From NCBI GenBank assembly GCA_020726505.1, contig JAHLEZ010000011.1, positions 558,001 through 622,000 of the forward strand: a DNA stretch of 64,000 bases, written 5' to 3'. The notes below the pieces were generated by a model, which ran no database searches, was not told the origin of the DNA, and saw only the letters and a program-made list of their open reading frames with translations. Position numbers and translations under genes: made by a program. How positions within the stretch are numbered: the stretch's first letter is position 1; each line of letters opens with the position of its first letter. Source of the stretch: Leptodontidium sp. MPI-SDFR-AT-0119 (lineage: Eukaryota > Ascomycota > Leotiomycetes > Helotiales > Leptodontidiaceae). This document shows, piece by piece, positions 1-11,985 of the stretch.

Positions 1-908
1 TGGTTGTCCCTTGACATTTCAAGACTTTACTTCGCAAGTCAAGGTCGGCAAAGTAAAATTTGTTTTTACATGATAGCATACCTCAGCGATTAGGTTCCCG
101 ATACCGTAGTCTCTTGATGTGTCATCCAGAGGATATGCGGTGCTCTTCAACCGTAAAGGGCCTGAAAATACAAAGTCAATAAACGCCGCACGTGACATTC
201 TTCCAGGACCGACTGAGCTGCTCGAGATTTCGATACAGACGGCGGGGGATCTCGTAGACCCTGAGAATGCCAAGGTAGCAGCAAATATGTTGGTAGAGAG
301 CCATTTCTGGCGTCCAAGGCGCGTATTCCTCAAAGTGTATTGGCTGCGCCTGCTGCGTGCAGCGTGCAGCGCTAAATTTGGAAGACACAAGATCTGGCGG
401 TCTTGCCAGGTGTGAAGGAACTCATTCAGTGTCCATTGAAGTTTTGGTGACTTTTACTTTCGTTGCTCAATTTGAGTAGACAGATCTTGCCTATCTTTCA
501 GAAATTGCAGTCGTTACTTGAGAGTTTCTTGATATTCCGGGTTTGGGAGAACCTCCACTGTTGTCTACTGTTCAGAACTTGAAAGCGATCGGATTTGCAT
601 CGCGATTACAGCCTATTGGTTCTTTGATTCTGTTTTCTTTTGTTGCTTCCGAAGTCCACCTTATCGGCTTCTTGTTACTCGCCTTCAGTAACGGCGTTTT
701 CGCGATTCCGTGACCTCCGTCTCCAAGATCCAGAAACCAAGATCTGTGTTTCTGGATATTCATCTGGGTGATCTCGCAAGGCTGGTCCCTGTTTGCCAGG
801 ATCAGATACCAACTCTCTTGGCTTGTCAAGTGTGTACCTTCAAAGTGTGGACCATAGCTTCACAGGTCCAAATCAGCCACATTCTCTCGCACCAGATATC
901 CTTGTAGC

Positions 909-1108
909 GATCCCTGAAGCATCCTTGTTATCATCCTTGAAGTATGCTTGCACGCCTCTACCCACTCACCACGAAAGGGTTGCAACCACAGTCCTGGATG
1001 TGGGGAGCATGCCGTGGTGCGATGGCCTGTCGTCAAAGTTGAGTGCCTCTTGTGGCGCTTTGGAATTCTGTATCTGGATCCCTGAAGCTATCCTTGTACC
1101 ATCCTTGC
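909..1108. repeat. Imperfect direct repeat pair, about 31 bp
   Basis: Two copies of a sequence beginning GATCCCTGAAG and ending ATCCTTG lie at 909-939 and 1077-1108. They match at roughly 28 of 31 positions with a one-base gap. They may be remains of a local duplication. No function is suggested. Confidence 0.45.
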
Positions 1109-1282
1109 ACATCTCTGCCAGCACTCATATGGTACAGATGCATTAGTGTACTTCGAAGTCAAGTCAACATCGTCGATTTGAACCAGGTCAAAGTATCCCG
1201 GAAGTAATCCTTGGTCTATCCCTGCCCACCACTTCCAGGGATCAAATGCAGCGATCTCAGTGACCTTGCATAACAAGCCAGT

Positions 1283-1313
1283 AAAGTCCGCCCAGAAAAG
1301 TTGGGCGGACTTT
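1283..1313. repeat. Perfect 12-bp inverted repeat (hairpin)
   Basis: AAAGTCCGCCCA (1283-1294) is followed by a 7-nt spacer (GAAAAGT) and then its exact reverse complement TGGGCGGACTTT (1302-1313). The arms are GC-rich against the local background. It could be a hairpin, a dimeric protein-binding site or the end of a lost element. It lies about 580 bp upstream of the next gene. Confidence 0.8.
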
Positions 1314-1895
1314 GGTCCTCAGGCAGAAATGCCACCTTCCCCAAGACATGCAAGGAATACAGAAGTGTCGGCCATCCGCAGGTAAGCCCTCCTGTTTACG
1401 TGCCTCGTCCACGGATCTCACGTACCCTAGCATGCAGGGAAGGTATCGTGGGGTGGTATTTATGAGCCACCAACAAACCCCCCTGAATTCGCTTAGGAGT
1501 TCGGCTAATTTTGGCCAATAGTTCTTGTCCTCGCTCCCTCCACGGCAGGGTTTCGAAAAACGTCTTTTCGGATCTCAGTTCTGGGATCTGAGTTCTGGGA
1601 TCTCGTTTCTTGCATTCTGCTTTCACGACTCCAGCTTCTAGGTTTGGAGAATCAGATATATGTTTCCGCGCAAGTGATGGCGACCAGTCAGTATGGGTAA
1701 AAGGAGTACAGGTCTTCGTTGACAAGCGAAGAAGGCTCCTACTTAAACACCTTAATATCTCGAGTAGAAGCCATTTGCTATCCCCTCAATAGACAGCTTC
1801 ATCTACAATCCTCACGGCAGACATCAGTTGGTCGCAGCACCTCCGACTTCATCGAAGTCACTATACATACAAATGCTTGTTGATACCTCGACAAA

Positions 1896-2651
1896 ATGAG
1901 CGCGGTACGTCACCTCCTAGTGGCTATGGATACCACAAACAACACCCACCAGTCCAGTCTTGAGTATCAAACCTCATGATTACTTGAACTTCATACCACG
2001 AATCACAGACAAATTTTATGTCTGAAGAACCCCCCCCCCCCCCCCCCAACATCGGAAATCCGATCGACGAACGTTGTTACCATTTCTTGAGACTACGAAT
2101 AGACTGACATTAGCAAATAGTATTCAAACTCTCTCTGTCTTGCATCAGCTCCCGGCGATGCTGATATCGTCGACTATATCGGTGATCAAGTCTTCAGGGC
2201 ACCCACCTCAACAACAGACTCCTCCACCGCCGCCACGGCCGAGAACAAGATTCCAGACACCCCCAACGAGAATATGCTACGATCTGGCAGTCTTCCTCAC
2301 ACTGATGAGCAGTTCTTCAACGATGCCTTGGATGGCAACGAAATCGATGACTCCACCATTAGCGGACACTCTTTTGAGGCTGGCTTGGGTGGGACCCAAG
2401 TCGATTTTGGCAACCACGAACTGCTCAGCGACGAAATACATGGTCAATTTTTGGCGGACTACGCCTTGCTCGTCGAAGCTCTCGACGCACTCAAGAAAAT
2501 TGATCTCTTCAATTTAGCTCCTGAAGAGGCTGTCCTCCGGTACATGCATGGAATTCAAGCGGTCGTCTTTCGAATTAAAGTCCCTTTCATGATGCCGCTA
2601 GTCAGTGTCGATGGAGAATGCCGGATGATGGTAGAGTGGATTCACACTTGA
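1896..2651 (+). CDS. Small hypothetical protein (179 aa, two exons)
   Basis: I do not recognise this protein. The model has a 9-nt first exon (ATG AGC GCG, 1896-1904), an intron from GTACGT (1905) to the TAG at 2118-2120, and a second exon 2121-2651. Phase 0 is kept across the junction and the frame opens as MSAYSNSLCLASAPGDADIV. The product is acidic, with a Ser/Thr-rich stretch at about residues 32-45, then a helical C-terminal half (FLADYALLVEALDALKKIDL) ending VEWIHT. It has no signal peptide or membrane segment. An 18-base poly-C run sits inside the intron. The second exon is well supported by composition and codon pattern; the tiny first exon is an inference from splice consensus and phase. 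Confidence 0.55.
2030..2047. repeat. Poly-C run of 18
   Basis: Eighteen consecutive C residues lie inside the intron of the small gene at 1896-2651, about 70 bp before its 3' splice site. Runs like this are unstable and are often miscounted in assemblies. The exact length is uncertain, but it is not in coding sequence. Confidence 0.9.
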
Positions 2652-4568
2652 GATCTAGAGAGGAAGTTATCATCGAGGCTTTGGACGGACTTTTGAATTT
2701 TTTTCCTTCCCATTGGGAACATGTTTGTGTAGTTGATGTGGTTGGGGTTGAGAGTGGGAGATTCAATTAGACATCGAATTATCCTCTTGGTGCTCACGCC
2801 TTCAAGTGTGACATCTTGATGATTTCCTAGCAGCTCTCTTACAATTAAAACTTTCCCTTAATTTTGGAGATGTGATGTGAAGGTGAGCAGTACCAATATT
2901 TCAAATTCACCATGTAAAGTCTGTCCAAGTTTGACAATGTTCAGACGAGAAACTTCTAACCAGAACTATGAAAACGCGGCGGGTGCGTGAGGTTTCTATC
3001 CCGAGGGGGGCTTATACTGACGCTAAAATCATTACTCATCGTCGGCTCCTCTGCTGCTTCCCTTTGACTTTTGGTGCAACTAATAATAGCGCAAGTAGTC
3101 TTGCAAGTCCATATCACATGTTGTCGCTCGTATTTTCCAAATTGGACAGGCAACACCACTAAGCAAGCGGGATGCAATTGCTTTCAGATACCTAGGTAAG
3201 ATCTTACTAGAGAAAGATACCAGTTTCCAATAAAGTAGTATGCTGCACATTCATTCCTTCTAGATTTTCCCCAATTGCCGTAGTCCTCGAATGAACCTGT
3301 TCCTCCTGTCTCACGGATGGCTTGGATGTTTACAAGGATCCAACGACATCCAGAACCAGGACTAGTGACCAACGAATTTCGAGAATAAATTCCCTCATCA
3401 ATTTTGATCGTCGCTCGAGGTCACGAGAGACTTTCCAGTTGCTCAAATCCGATTCCAAGTGATGAAGAGGTCTAACTTCGCCTGTCATCGAAAGAGCCAA
3501 GATATCTATAACAGGCACCAACATTGGAAGTCAGGGGCTTCCAGGGTCTAGAAGGGGTGGCCAATCACAAGCGAGTACGTGCTCTCAGGAAGTTTGGTCA
3601 TACCCAGCAAGCCTCTCTACTCTGGGAGAATCAGAAATAGAGTCAAGAGTAGCTTTAGAAAGAAAGTTTCGTAGCGATAGTGATCAGGACCTGTTTATAA
3701 ATTCCTTTTCGTAAGTCACGATTGTTTTCTTCCACCCTTGAAATAAGCGAGACTTAGCAAAACATAGGTGTGCTACAGCTGAGCAATCGGGCCACCACGT
3801 CGAAGTTTCGAAACGGCAAAACAAATAGTGCTTTTGAAATAAAAATACCGTATTCAAGTGCAGGCCATCGAAAAGTCGTTGAGGGCCGGTATATGAGAGT
3901 CTTGAATGACATGTTTGGGGAGTTGGGACAAAGGGGGCATCAGTTCAGGGGGGGCATGGTGTGGCACTAGTAATGCGAAATTGTTTTGGGGCATTGGAGT
4001 ATATCAAATTGAGGTCATATTTTCCAAAACCCTCCTGCTAGTCTAAGCTATTATGTCAAGACAGTCGGAGAATTTATACCAAGGATGATTGATGCGTTGA
4101 ATTGAGTATCTACCACCCAACAAAGGCATCAACACCAACACGGCCATCTAATTACCATATCAAGATCTCTCCTTCTATGCATCAACAACCAGCGTGATCC
4201 AAAACTCTACCACCATCCCAATTTAGCCTCCATACTCATCAACTATTACCACTCACTATACCACCGTCATAGATTTCGTGACAACTGGACCTCCATCGAC
4301 AATGCTTAGGCCTATGGTACATGAAAATGAAAAGCCAAACAGCAAACAGACAAACGAATATCTCCAACTAAGCTTTTCTTTTCTGCATCCCCTTTTTTTT
4401 TTTTGCAAATGAATTCTGTTTTCCTCAACCATGGCCCCCCTTTTCCACGCACCTGAACACGCCATCAATTACCAAAAAAACCGCACCACCAATGTTTGTC
4501 GCAGACTATGAATACTGAGATCAGTCAAAATGGAAAACAAATCAAGAAGTCACACAGGAATATATCTC
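2652..4568. other. Intergenic, no gene seen
   Basis: This stretch lies between the 3' ends of two convergent genes. Reading frames are short and have no protein-like composition. A 12-base T run lies at about 4388-4400. The part just before 4569 should be the 3' UTR of the Zn2Cys6 gene. I see nothing else. Confidence 0.6.
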
Positions 4569-6151
4569 TTAATCCTGGTCTGCTCCGACTGAAATCGAAG
4601 GGCGGGAAGAGACCGGGGTTGGTTGTTGAATCGGTGGCATGGGGTAGTTGATGAAGCCATTGCTGTTTGGGGTCGGAACATAATGATATTCACGATCGTT
4701 TGCAAGGCGGCCACCACCATGGGACAGAGACGGAAGTGAGCCATCTCCGCTCGAGGTGTGGCTACTGTGCGAACCTCGCTTTGAACCTTCACTGACGTGG
4801 CTGTAGGAAGATTCACCAGAGGAATCGTTGGCACAAAGTCCATCAGTGCTGGGAGGGGTATAGATGTCATTGTGCTGGCTCATGGAAATCGATGGCTGTG
4901 ATCCGTAAGCCAAGTGCGACGAAGTTAGGGACTCCGGGCTCGTACTTGACATCGGGAGATAGGAGGCTGTCGACAGAGAAGAGTTTTCGGAGACTGCATT
5001 GTTGTTGTTGTGGTTCTTTGGAGCTCGCATCATGAAGTCGGTGTACGATTGAGATTGAGATTGAGATTGCAGCGTCGATGTTGATGTCGACGGAAGGCCA
5101 TCGGAGGTTCGAGTGAAGGAGCTAGTCTGTGCTAGACGACTGTTCGTAGATGGCACTGGAGGGAGCATACGATCAACACTGGTATTGGCTGGTGGTGGAG
5201 GTAGTGATGCGCTCATTCCACTCATGGAGCCATTCTTTGACTCCGAGTTCATGTTTCCTCGGAGCGGGTACCCATGGAAGGGCAACTGATTGTGACTGTA
5301 CGGCACATCGGACTGTTCGATGAACAGCGGAATCTTGGGCATCGGACCACCAGGACCTGGAGTCCAAACTCTTCCAGAGGAGTTTGTGATGTAGTTAGAG
5401 CCAAGTCCCAAGTGATCACTGCCCATGAGACCACTTTGGAGGCTATAATCCCCACTGTCGTCGCCGAAGTCGGCGTACGACGGCATCGGGTAGTAGGATT
5501 TCACTGTTGAATATGGATAGTTGGGCATGGGGTTGTTTCGATACTGGTAACCGTCTAAGGGAAGAGGAGCCGGTTGAGGCGCGAAGGAGTGAGGACCGAA
5601 GGGCATCGTGCCGGTGCGGCAATTGAGTCGGGAGGCTGCACCACCCGAAGAATCGAAGTCGTACGTCGGACATTCATTCTTCATTTGAGCTGGTTCAGAT
5701 GAGACCTACATGGGGTCAGTATGATCTGCATCTCCAAATCGTCAATACACTTACTCTCAAGAACTGGCATAGGTCGTTGCCAGCATTTTTGCAGTTGGTA
5801 CATGGTCCACCATTATCACCACTGCATCGAATCTTTCGTTTTCGACATCGACCGCACTGTGTTTTCATCAGCCACGATTCTTATATCGGGCCCCGTCTGG
5901 AGACCTACAGCAACTGGAATCCTGCTTCTCGTACGGGAGTTTGAGTCGCTTTCAGGCGACTGGCCGACGGTTCGAGGCTCGTGAGGTGATGGATGATGAC
6001 TTCGAGCGCCAGGATAGACTCCATGACTTGCAACCGTGGGAAACTCTCGGTCGTGACTGAGAGGATAGCCATGTCCTCGTGGGCCGCTACGGCGAAAGGT
6101 AGCATCTCCATCATCCTGATAGCCTCCGTATGAAGGAGGGACTTGAACCAT
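4569..6151 (-). CDS. Zn2Cys6 (C6 zinc cluster) transcription factor
   Basis: Nuclear DNA-binding regulator, 493 aa from three exons: 6151-5909, 5856-5755 and 5705-4569. Introns of 52 and 49 nt (GTAGGT...ACAG, GTAAGT...GTAG) both split in phase 0. The zinc cluster is encoded almost exactly by exon 2 and starts at residue 82: C-x2-C-x6-C-x7-C-x2-C-x7-C, beginning CGRCRKRKIRC. It reads into QFLRVSS at the exon 2/3 junction, a sequence typical of this subfamily. The first 81 residues are polar and disordered. The C-terminal 380 residues are Ser/Pro/Asn-rich with a QSQSQSQS run (from a GATTGA repeat at about 5047-5070) and no Fungal_trans domain that I can see. The target genes are unknown. The cluster is certain; the exact start (MVQVPPSYGG) is the first ATG in frame. 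Confidence 0.88.
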
Positions 6152-9100
6152 CTGTTCAGATTGTTTTGTTAGTTCTTCGACGGAAGAGAACTCTCCAAGT
6201 TTGAACGCTGATGACCATACCTTGCTGAGTTGTTGAGGCGGTCTTAGAAATGGGCCGAGATATAGAGTGAAAAGAAGGGTTTAGGTGTCAGTGGTAAACG
6301 AGTGGGTTGATGCGAAGGTTTCGATTCTCAATACAGGTAAGTAAGTGCCGCAAGAAGAGGAGTGACTATCAAATCAAGGGGCGGAAGCAAGCAGCATATT
6401 ATATGTGTGACACTTCAAGGTTCGTCCCCGGGCATGCCCCATCAAGTTTGCCTTATCTTCTAATTTAACGAACAGAGTGATGTATGTATTTCTTTAAGTA
6501 AGATATGACAGAAATGGGCTGAGGGAGACCGGCCAGTGCCAGACTTGCGTACAGAACTGTAGCATAAAGAGGCTTTTCAGACTTAATCTTTCCCACGCTA
6601 ATTTTGTCGCAGGACGGGAAGCTGCAGGAGAGAGGTACAGTAGCCTTTCGCGCATGGCTCTAGCGATCAGGCCACTGATCCTCACACATCTGGCAAACAC
6701 ACCCTGGGCTACACTAGCTGCAAGGTCTCAAAGAGACCTCCAAGTATTGCATCTGCTTGGATAGACTGAGACTGGCGGAAAACTACCTTGTCGAGTGGAT
6801 TTCCAGCTGTTGAATATATTGAGACTGTCTTGACTGATGAAACCCAGATACAGGAGACAAAGATTCCCAAGCTTAGGCAGGGCTGGTACCTCTGAGCCTG
6901 CAATACAATTAGCTACAAGCTGAAGTCTGGTACTGACATGGCCGAATTGGGACTGTGGATATCTGCCACATACCGCACTTGGCCATCTCTTTTTTTGAGA
7001 GTGACAGCCGTCCCCCACCTGCGGAGAATTTGGCCCGACGAGCTTTTCTTGTTCTGGCCAAAGATACAGTTGGCTACACGATGTGACAGAAAACCGACGA
7101 GGCGCTCAGTGGCATGAGGTAGCAAACAACCACAGAGGCTCCCCTCCCCACCCATAACGGCGATGGTGCAACACAGCAAACGTATACCTGTAACACATTT
7201 GACACCTTGTAGTGTTGATTCTAGCCATGACCCTGATCCCACTTGGAATCTTCGAAAGTGCCGCAACAATGATGCAGATATGCAGGAGGTTTTCAGCGAA
7301 TGCAGTCCAGCATACCTGATGCACGTCGAGAAGGAAGAGATCCTTGCTCAGTTCTCGAAGTGCTATTTAAACCAAACGACCGCCTCATCCAAAATGAGCT
7401 CCAGCTTTTGTTCTTGACCGCTCCATGCAGCAGATTCCAGATCTCAAGTTTGTTTGCTCTTAGTCGGGGGCCCAGACCAACATGCAATCAATCACTGTCA
7501 AACAAACCTCATCCTGTCGTTTTTGAAAACCAGCCAATCAACCACAACTTGATACCAATCTGCCTTGTGTTTGTCTGGAACGTTGCGAAGCTGGCATCCC
7601 AGCCACTTTGCATCACCCTTTGTACCTTCGATTCAAGGCTCGGCATGAGTGAGATGCTGTAGAACCATGGGGCAGATTGGGAGGTCATCCGGTCAGCCAG
7701 AAGAGAATTGCTTGGAGGAAAGCCCCCTGGATAAGCGGTTCTAATGAGAGGCAACACAGGCTGCAAGGGAAAAGACCGTTAATTTTTGAGGTGCACTGCG
7801 ACTTTTTGAAGATGCGGAGATTCAGTTCTCGTTGACTATGCTGTTTGTGGGGTCAGAATGGAGCAAGGGAGGGCAGTTACCTTTCAGAGATTCTGCAACA
7901 GCACTAGCTACAGTGGATCGATCTATGCCACTGCAGATGCAACGACTGCGGAGGCTTTGCCAGTAACCCCAGTCACCACGTACCACGAAAACAACAACCG
8001 CCCAACACCTTCTTGTTTTAAGACACCACTGCAGGTTGTCATCTTGTTCTCAGGCCGTTTGGTTGGAGTGTCATGTGCCCAACGACTGTTGCAAGAAAAA
8101 ATTCCGAATACGTTAAGAAAGCGTGGAACTCGAAACCAGGCACAAGTCTCAGGGAGATTTTGAACAACAATTCCGTATCCCCTAAATTTCGAGCGAAATG
8201 TCACGGATCTTCCCTATGGAGCTGGATCCTGTCACACTTTTGGCTGCCATATGAGTTGCACAACGGGACCATTGCATGCTTCACGCATGTAAAGTCGACA
8301 GGACGTATTTCACCGGCATGCCGAAATGTGCAGTTTCTGGACACGAGACCGACTCGGGGTCCGACTCATGAGAGAAAAACGCTTTGATGCGGTAGATCTC
8401 CTTTTAAGAGAAGCATCAAGAGCCACTATTCGGCTGGACCATGCAAAATATCGCTCTTCGTTGGTGGCGAATAGGACCGTTAACACGACTCTAACTTAAG
8501 CTTCCAGCATTGTTGGGACTTGGGAGAGTAGTCATCTGGATATCCAAAGGAGATTTCCAACACTTCCTTCCAGCAAGATTTGAAGATAAGAAACCCGGCC
8601 TCTTCTCGGTCAATCCTGATATGTCGATCATCCATCGTATGTGATACAGAAAAGTAGTGGCCACTGCGGGCGGATCGAATCGAGTCGGCAGAGCAACATA
8701 GCATGGGGTAGTAGCAGGCACACGACATGGCATCGCCGGAACGGTCTTCCCCGTCTCCTGAGCAGGCCAATATGCTCGTTTTCTTCCAGTCAGATCGTCA
8801 GATTATGTGGCGCACACGTGGGAGGCCCATGGAGATACGCGGACAATTGTGAGATTCCCTTCGCTTAGCTGCTTGCCTGACAAAGGAGACATACCTCGCA
8901 TCTACTGAAGCATGCAGCTTGCCGTCTAGCTTCCAAGACATGTTCACAGCCATTGGCCCTTAACTTCCGGAGACCAGGTATTCGTTGAGGTGTGGGGGAA
9001 TATGTCTCTGCTGTGTTCAGGCGATCTGCAGAGATATCAGAGGTCTTGCTCAAAATGCACCAAGACGCTGCAAGCCTAAGTTGAAAACATTCCATTTGGC

Positions 9101-9996
9101 ACTTCAAATGATATGGAGAAGAGCGGTGTCGATGCAGACAATCGGTCTTAAGTGGTGACTTGAACAGAGAATGCCGTTGTGAGGTACGAAACGGTAGGAA
9201 AATATGAGGAGGCCCCTGAAGGTTACAGACCACCCCAACAGAGACCCTCAAGAGCACACCGTGGGTAACACAATTTCATCATCCGATGATAAATCCTTGC
9301 CAGAGAGCTACAGTACACGCCCGATCAGGGCGTCCAGATCTCGGAAGATCCTCTCAGGGATGAAGCTTGCAACGAAGATCGGTGCCTTTCTGCTGGAGAG
9401 GTGAGGCAGCTGACACGTGATGTTTACATACAGCTGTGCCCAGTAGTGAAGCATCCGGGATTCGAGAATGAATGTGAAATCTGTGACGGCAGTCAAAAGG
9501 TGGAATTCTGCGAGTCATCTCATTTGAGTCATTCGAGGGAGCAGAAAAACAAAATCCACGTCTTTGCTGTTCAACGATACCTTAAGTCGCGTTTCTGCTT
9601 GATGACTTTCAAGCACAAGAAACGGAGAGAAGCACGTTCTTGGCTTCTCGTAGGCGACTTCAGCCAAGGGACGAGGTGGATTCGATGATGGTGTAATTGA
9701 ATTGCCGAGAATCTTTTGAATGGGACCATGAAGGAGTACGGCTATGAACAAAGAGGATGGATGGGAGGGGGAGGGAAGAGATAAGAAGTGACGGAAAGGA
9801 GACGGGGCGGGCCGAGGAATAGCCGGGAGAGGTTGAACTACTCCGTAGAGCGAAACCTTAATACAAAGCCCATCCACCATAGCTGCATCGAATGAGTTCA
9901 ATATGACCTCAACGCCTCAATAGAAGTCGAATCTCGAGTCGCAACAGACCACTACCCACACCAGAACATTTATGTGAGCTTCCAGCCACCTAAACA
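6152..9996. other. 3.8 kb without recognisable genes
   Basis: This is one of the longest gene-free intervals in the window, between a leftward regulator gene and the rightward cyclophilin gene. I checked both strands. Frames up to about 130 codons occur, but their composition is random and they cannot be joined into a sensible protein. No terminal repeats, tRNA or rRNA are seen. It may hold promoter, non-coding RNA or badly decayed repeats. Confidence 0.5.
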
Positions 9997-11460
9997 ATGA
10001 GTGTCCTCCTCGAAACCTCCGCCGGCGACATCGTCATCGACCTTCTAATAGACTACTCTCCGAAGCTCTGCGAAAAGTACGTTTCTGCCCCTCACACCAC
10101 TCCTCAATCCAACCCAACCAATAACTCCCCGCAGAAATAAGCAGAGAAACAGACAAATACTAAGACCTTCTTCCCATCTCCTAGCTTCCTGAAGCTGTGC
10201 AAGATCAAATACTACAACTTCTCCCCGATCCACAGCGTACAGAAGAACTTCTCCTTCCAGACCGGCGACCCCCTCGGCCCCTTCTCCAAAGACAGCGATG
10301 GCGGCTCCTCGATATGGGGCGTGGTTGAGGGACCTGCGAAGCGGACCTTCCCAGCGGCCTTTCACCCAAAATTGAAGCATGCGGAGAGAGGAACGGTGAG
10401 CATGGCGACTGCGCAATCAACGAGGGATCCAGAGGAGAGACTCGCGGGCAGTCAGTTCATAATTACGTTGGGCGATGACCTGGACTTTCTGGATGGCAAG
10501 GCAGCGGTCTTTGGAAAAGTGGTAGAGGGCTTTGATGCGTTGGAGAAGATCAATGATGCGTTTTGCGACGAGAAAGGACGGCCTCTGGTGGATATACGAA
10601 TCAAGCATACGGTTATACTGGACGACCCCTACGATGACCCTTCTGGTCTTGTCGAGCCACCCGAGAGCCCTCTGCCTTCCAAGGCCCAACTAGCTACTGT
10701 GCGGATTGGAGAGGACGACAAGCTGGACGATGAGTTAGATCCCGAGGCAGTAGAGAAGCAGCGACGAGAGAGAGAAGCAAGAGCACAAGCCCTGACGCTG
10801 GAAATGGTTGGAGATCTGCCATTTGCAGAAGTCAAACCACCAGAGAACGTCCTGTTTGTGTGCAAGCTCAACCCGGTCACCACGGACGAGGATCTTGAAC
10901 TGATCTTCAGCCGGTTCGGCAAGATTCTCTCTTGCGAGGTCATCCGCGACAAGCGCACCGGTGACTCCCTCCAATACTCCTTTATCGAGTACGAAGACCA
11001 GACTTCCTGCGAACAGGCATACTTCAAGATGCAAGGCGTTTTGATCGACGATCATCGCATCCATGTTGATTTCTCACAATCGGTGTCCAAATTGAGCGAT
11101 ACGTGGCGAACGGCGACGAATTCGAAGAGGAGACATGGTGGAGGTGGATTCGGTGGCGTTAGTGGACTGGAGAAGAAGAGGCAGTATAAGAATGAGGGAA
11201 GGGAGAGACGGGATCGCTATGGCATGGTGTATGACGAAGATGAGTTGCGGAGGAGACATGAAAGGGAGGGAAAGTCGAGCGCGGATACCAGAGAGAGAAG
11301 CAGATCCAGGAGTCCACAGAGGGAGAAGGGGTATGAGAGGAGAGGCGGCAGGGGTGATGACAGTTATAGGAGTGGTAGAGACAGAAATCGGGATAGGTAT
11401 GATAGTCGTGGTGGGGGCAGCCGTGGTGACAAGAGAGGTGATAGCTACAGGCGGAGATGA
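9997..11460 (+). CDS. cyp6: PPIL4-type peptidyl-prolyl isomerase with RRM
   Basis: Nuclear cyclophilin of the PPIL4/Cyp6 family, 451 aa, linked in other organisms to the spliceosome and RNA processing. Exon 1 (9997-10076) ends in phase 2 and joins exon 2 (10185-11460) across a 108-nt intron, rebuilding [14 protein letters not shown]. Residues 1 to about 165 are the cyclophilin fold ([39 protein letters not shown]). Residues about 246-325 are an RNA-recognition motif with LFVCKL as RNP2 and YSFIEYED as RNP1. The tail is Arg/Asp/Ser-rich (RSRSRSPQ), as in splicing proteins. The usual catalytic Arg of the HR motif is Ser here (HSVQKNF) and the Trp position is Phe (DFLDGK). Isomerase activity is therefore doubtful, as is common in this family. 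Confidence 0.93.
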
Positions 11461-11985
11461 ATGATCATTATTCGCTCTATGAATAATACTTTGAAGCCGA
11501 ATCTGCTACGCTTCGCAAATTTCTGTGGGCAAGTCCGTCTAACTGTCTAGCCGGAGTTTGAAACATAGCTACCAGCGTTATCAACTTGACAAAATCACTT
11601 CACGGGCTTTAATTCGGGCAGTCATCCTCCACTGGGCAAGTTTTGGATGGATTGATATCTTCCCTTGGGGCAAATGTCCAAAACAAGCGACAACGCTTTT
11701 CTGAGATATCATTTCAAATCGATCATCCTGACCCCGACAACTGTCGTAAATCAGCAACACGTGGAAATTCAAATGAAGGCAAGTGAGCAAGGTTTCCAGT
11801 TATTAAGACATCCATTGGATTTTTGTTCACACATAGCAACTGCATCCATCGAATCAGCAACTCCCAAGCAAAGCCCTTTAACAAGGAGACAAGGCTAGCA
11901 TTTCCCAGTATCAAACTAGGCAAAGCTGCGAACATGATGTAGACTATGAGCTTATTCTTGATCGTGCCGTTTTCTCTCAGAGCCC
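11461..11985. other. Short convergent intergenic region or hidden last exon
   Basis: This lies between the cyclophilin stop and the minus-strand stop used for the large disordered protein. On the minus strand a different frame stays open down to 11723 and begins with a helical sequence at 12046 (GRKIRVGFGIRDNEEELRAL). Part of this stretch may therefore be the true 3' coding exon of the large gene. Confidence 0.4.

Larger units (their letters stand above)
1..1895. other. Gene-free stretch with short repeats
   Basis: No reading frame here looks like a protein and I recognise no RNA gene. It holds a perfect 12-bp inverted repeat (1283-1313) and an imperfect 31-bp direct repeat (909-939 and 1077-1108). 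A short duplicated motif around GATCTCAGTTCTGG lies at about 1570-1603. The last few hundred bases are probably the promoter and 5' UTR of the next gene. Confidence 0.6.

Noticed and set aside
6913..7269. 118-codon minus-strand frame
   Set aside because: Cysteine-rich and Gly-rich without pattern, no start context and no neighbouring exon that extends it.
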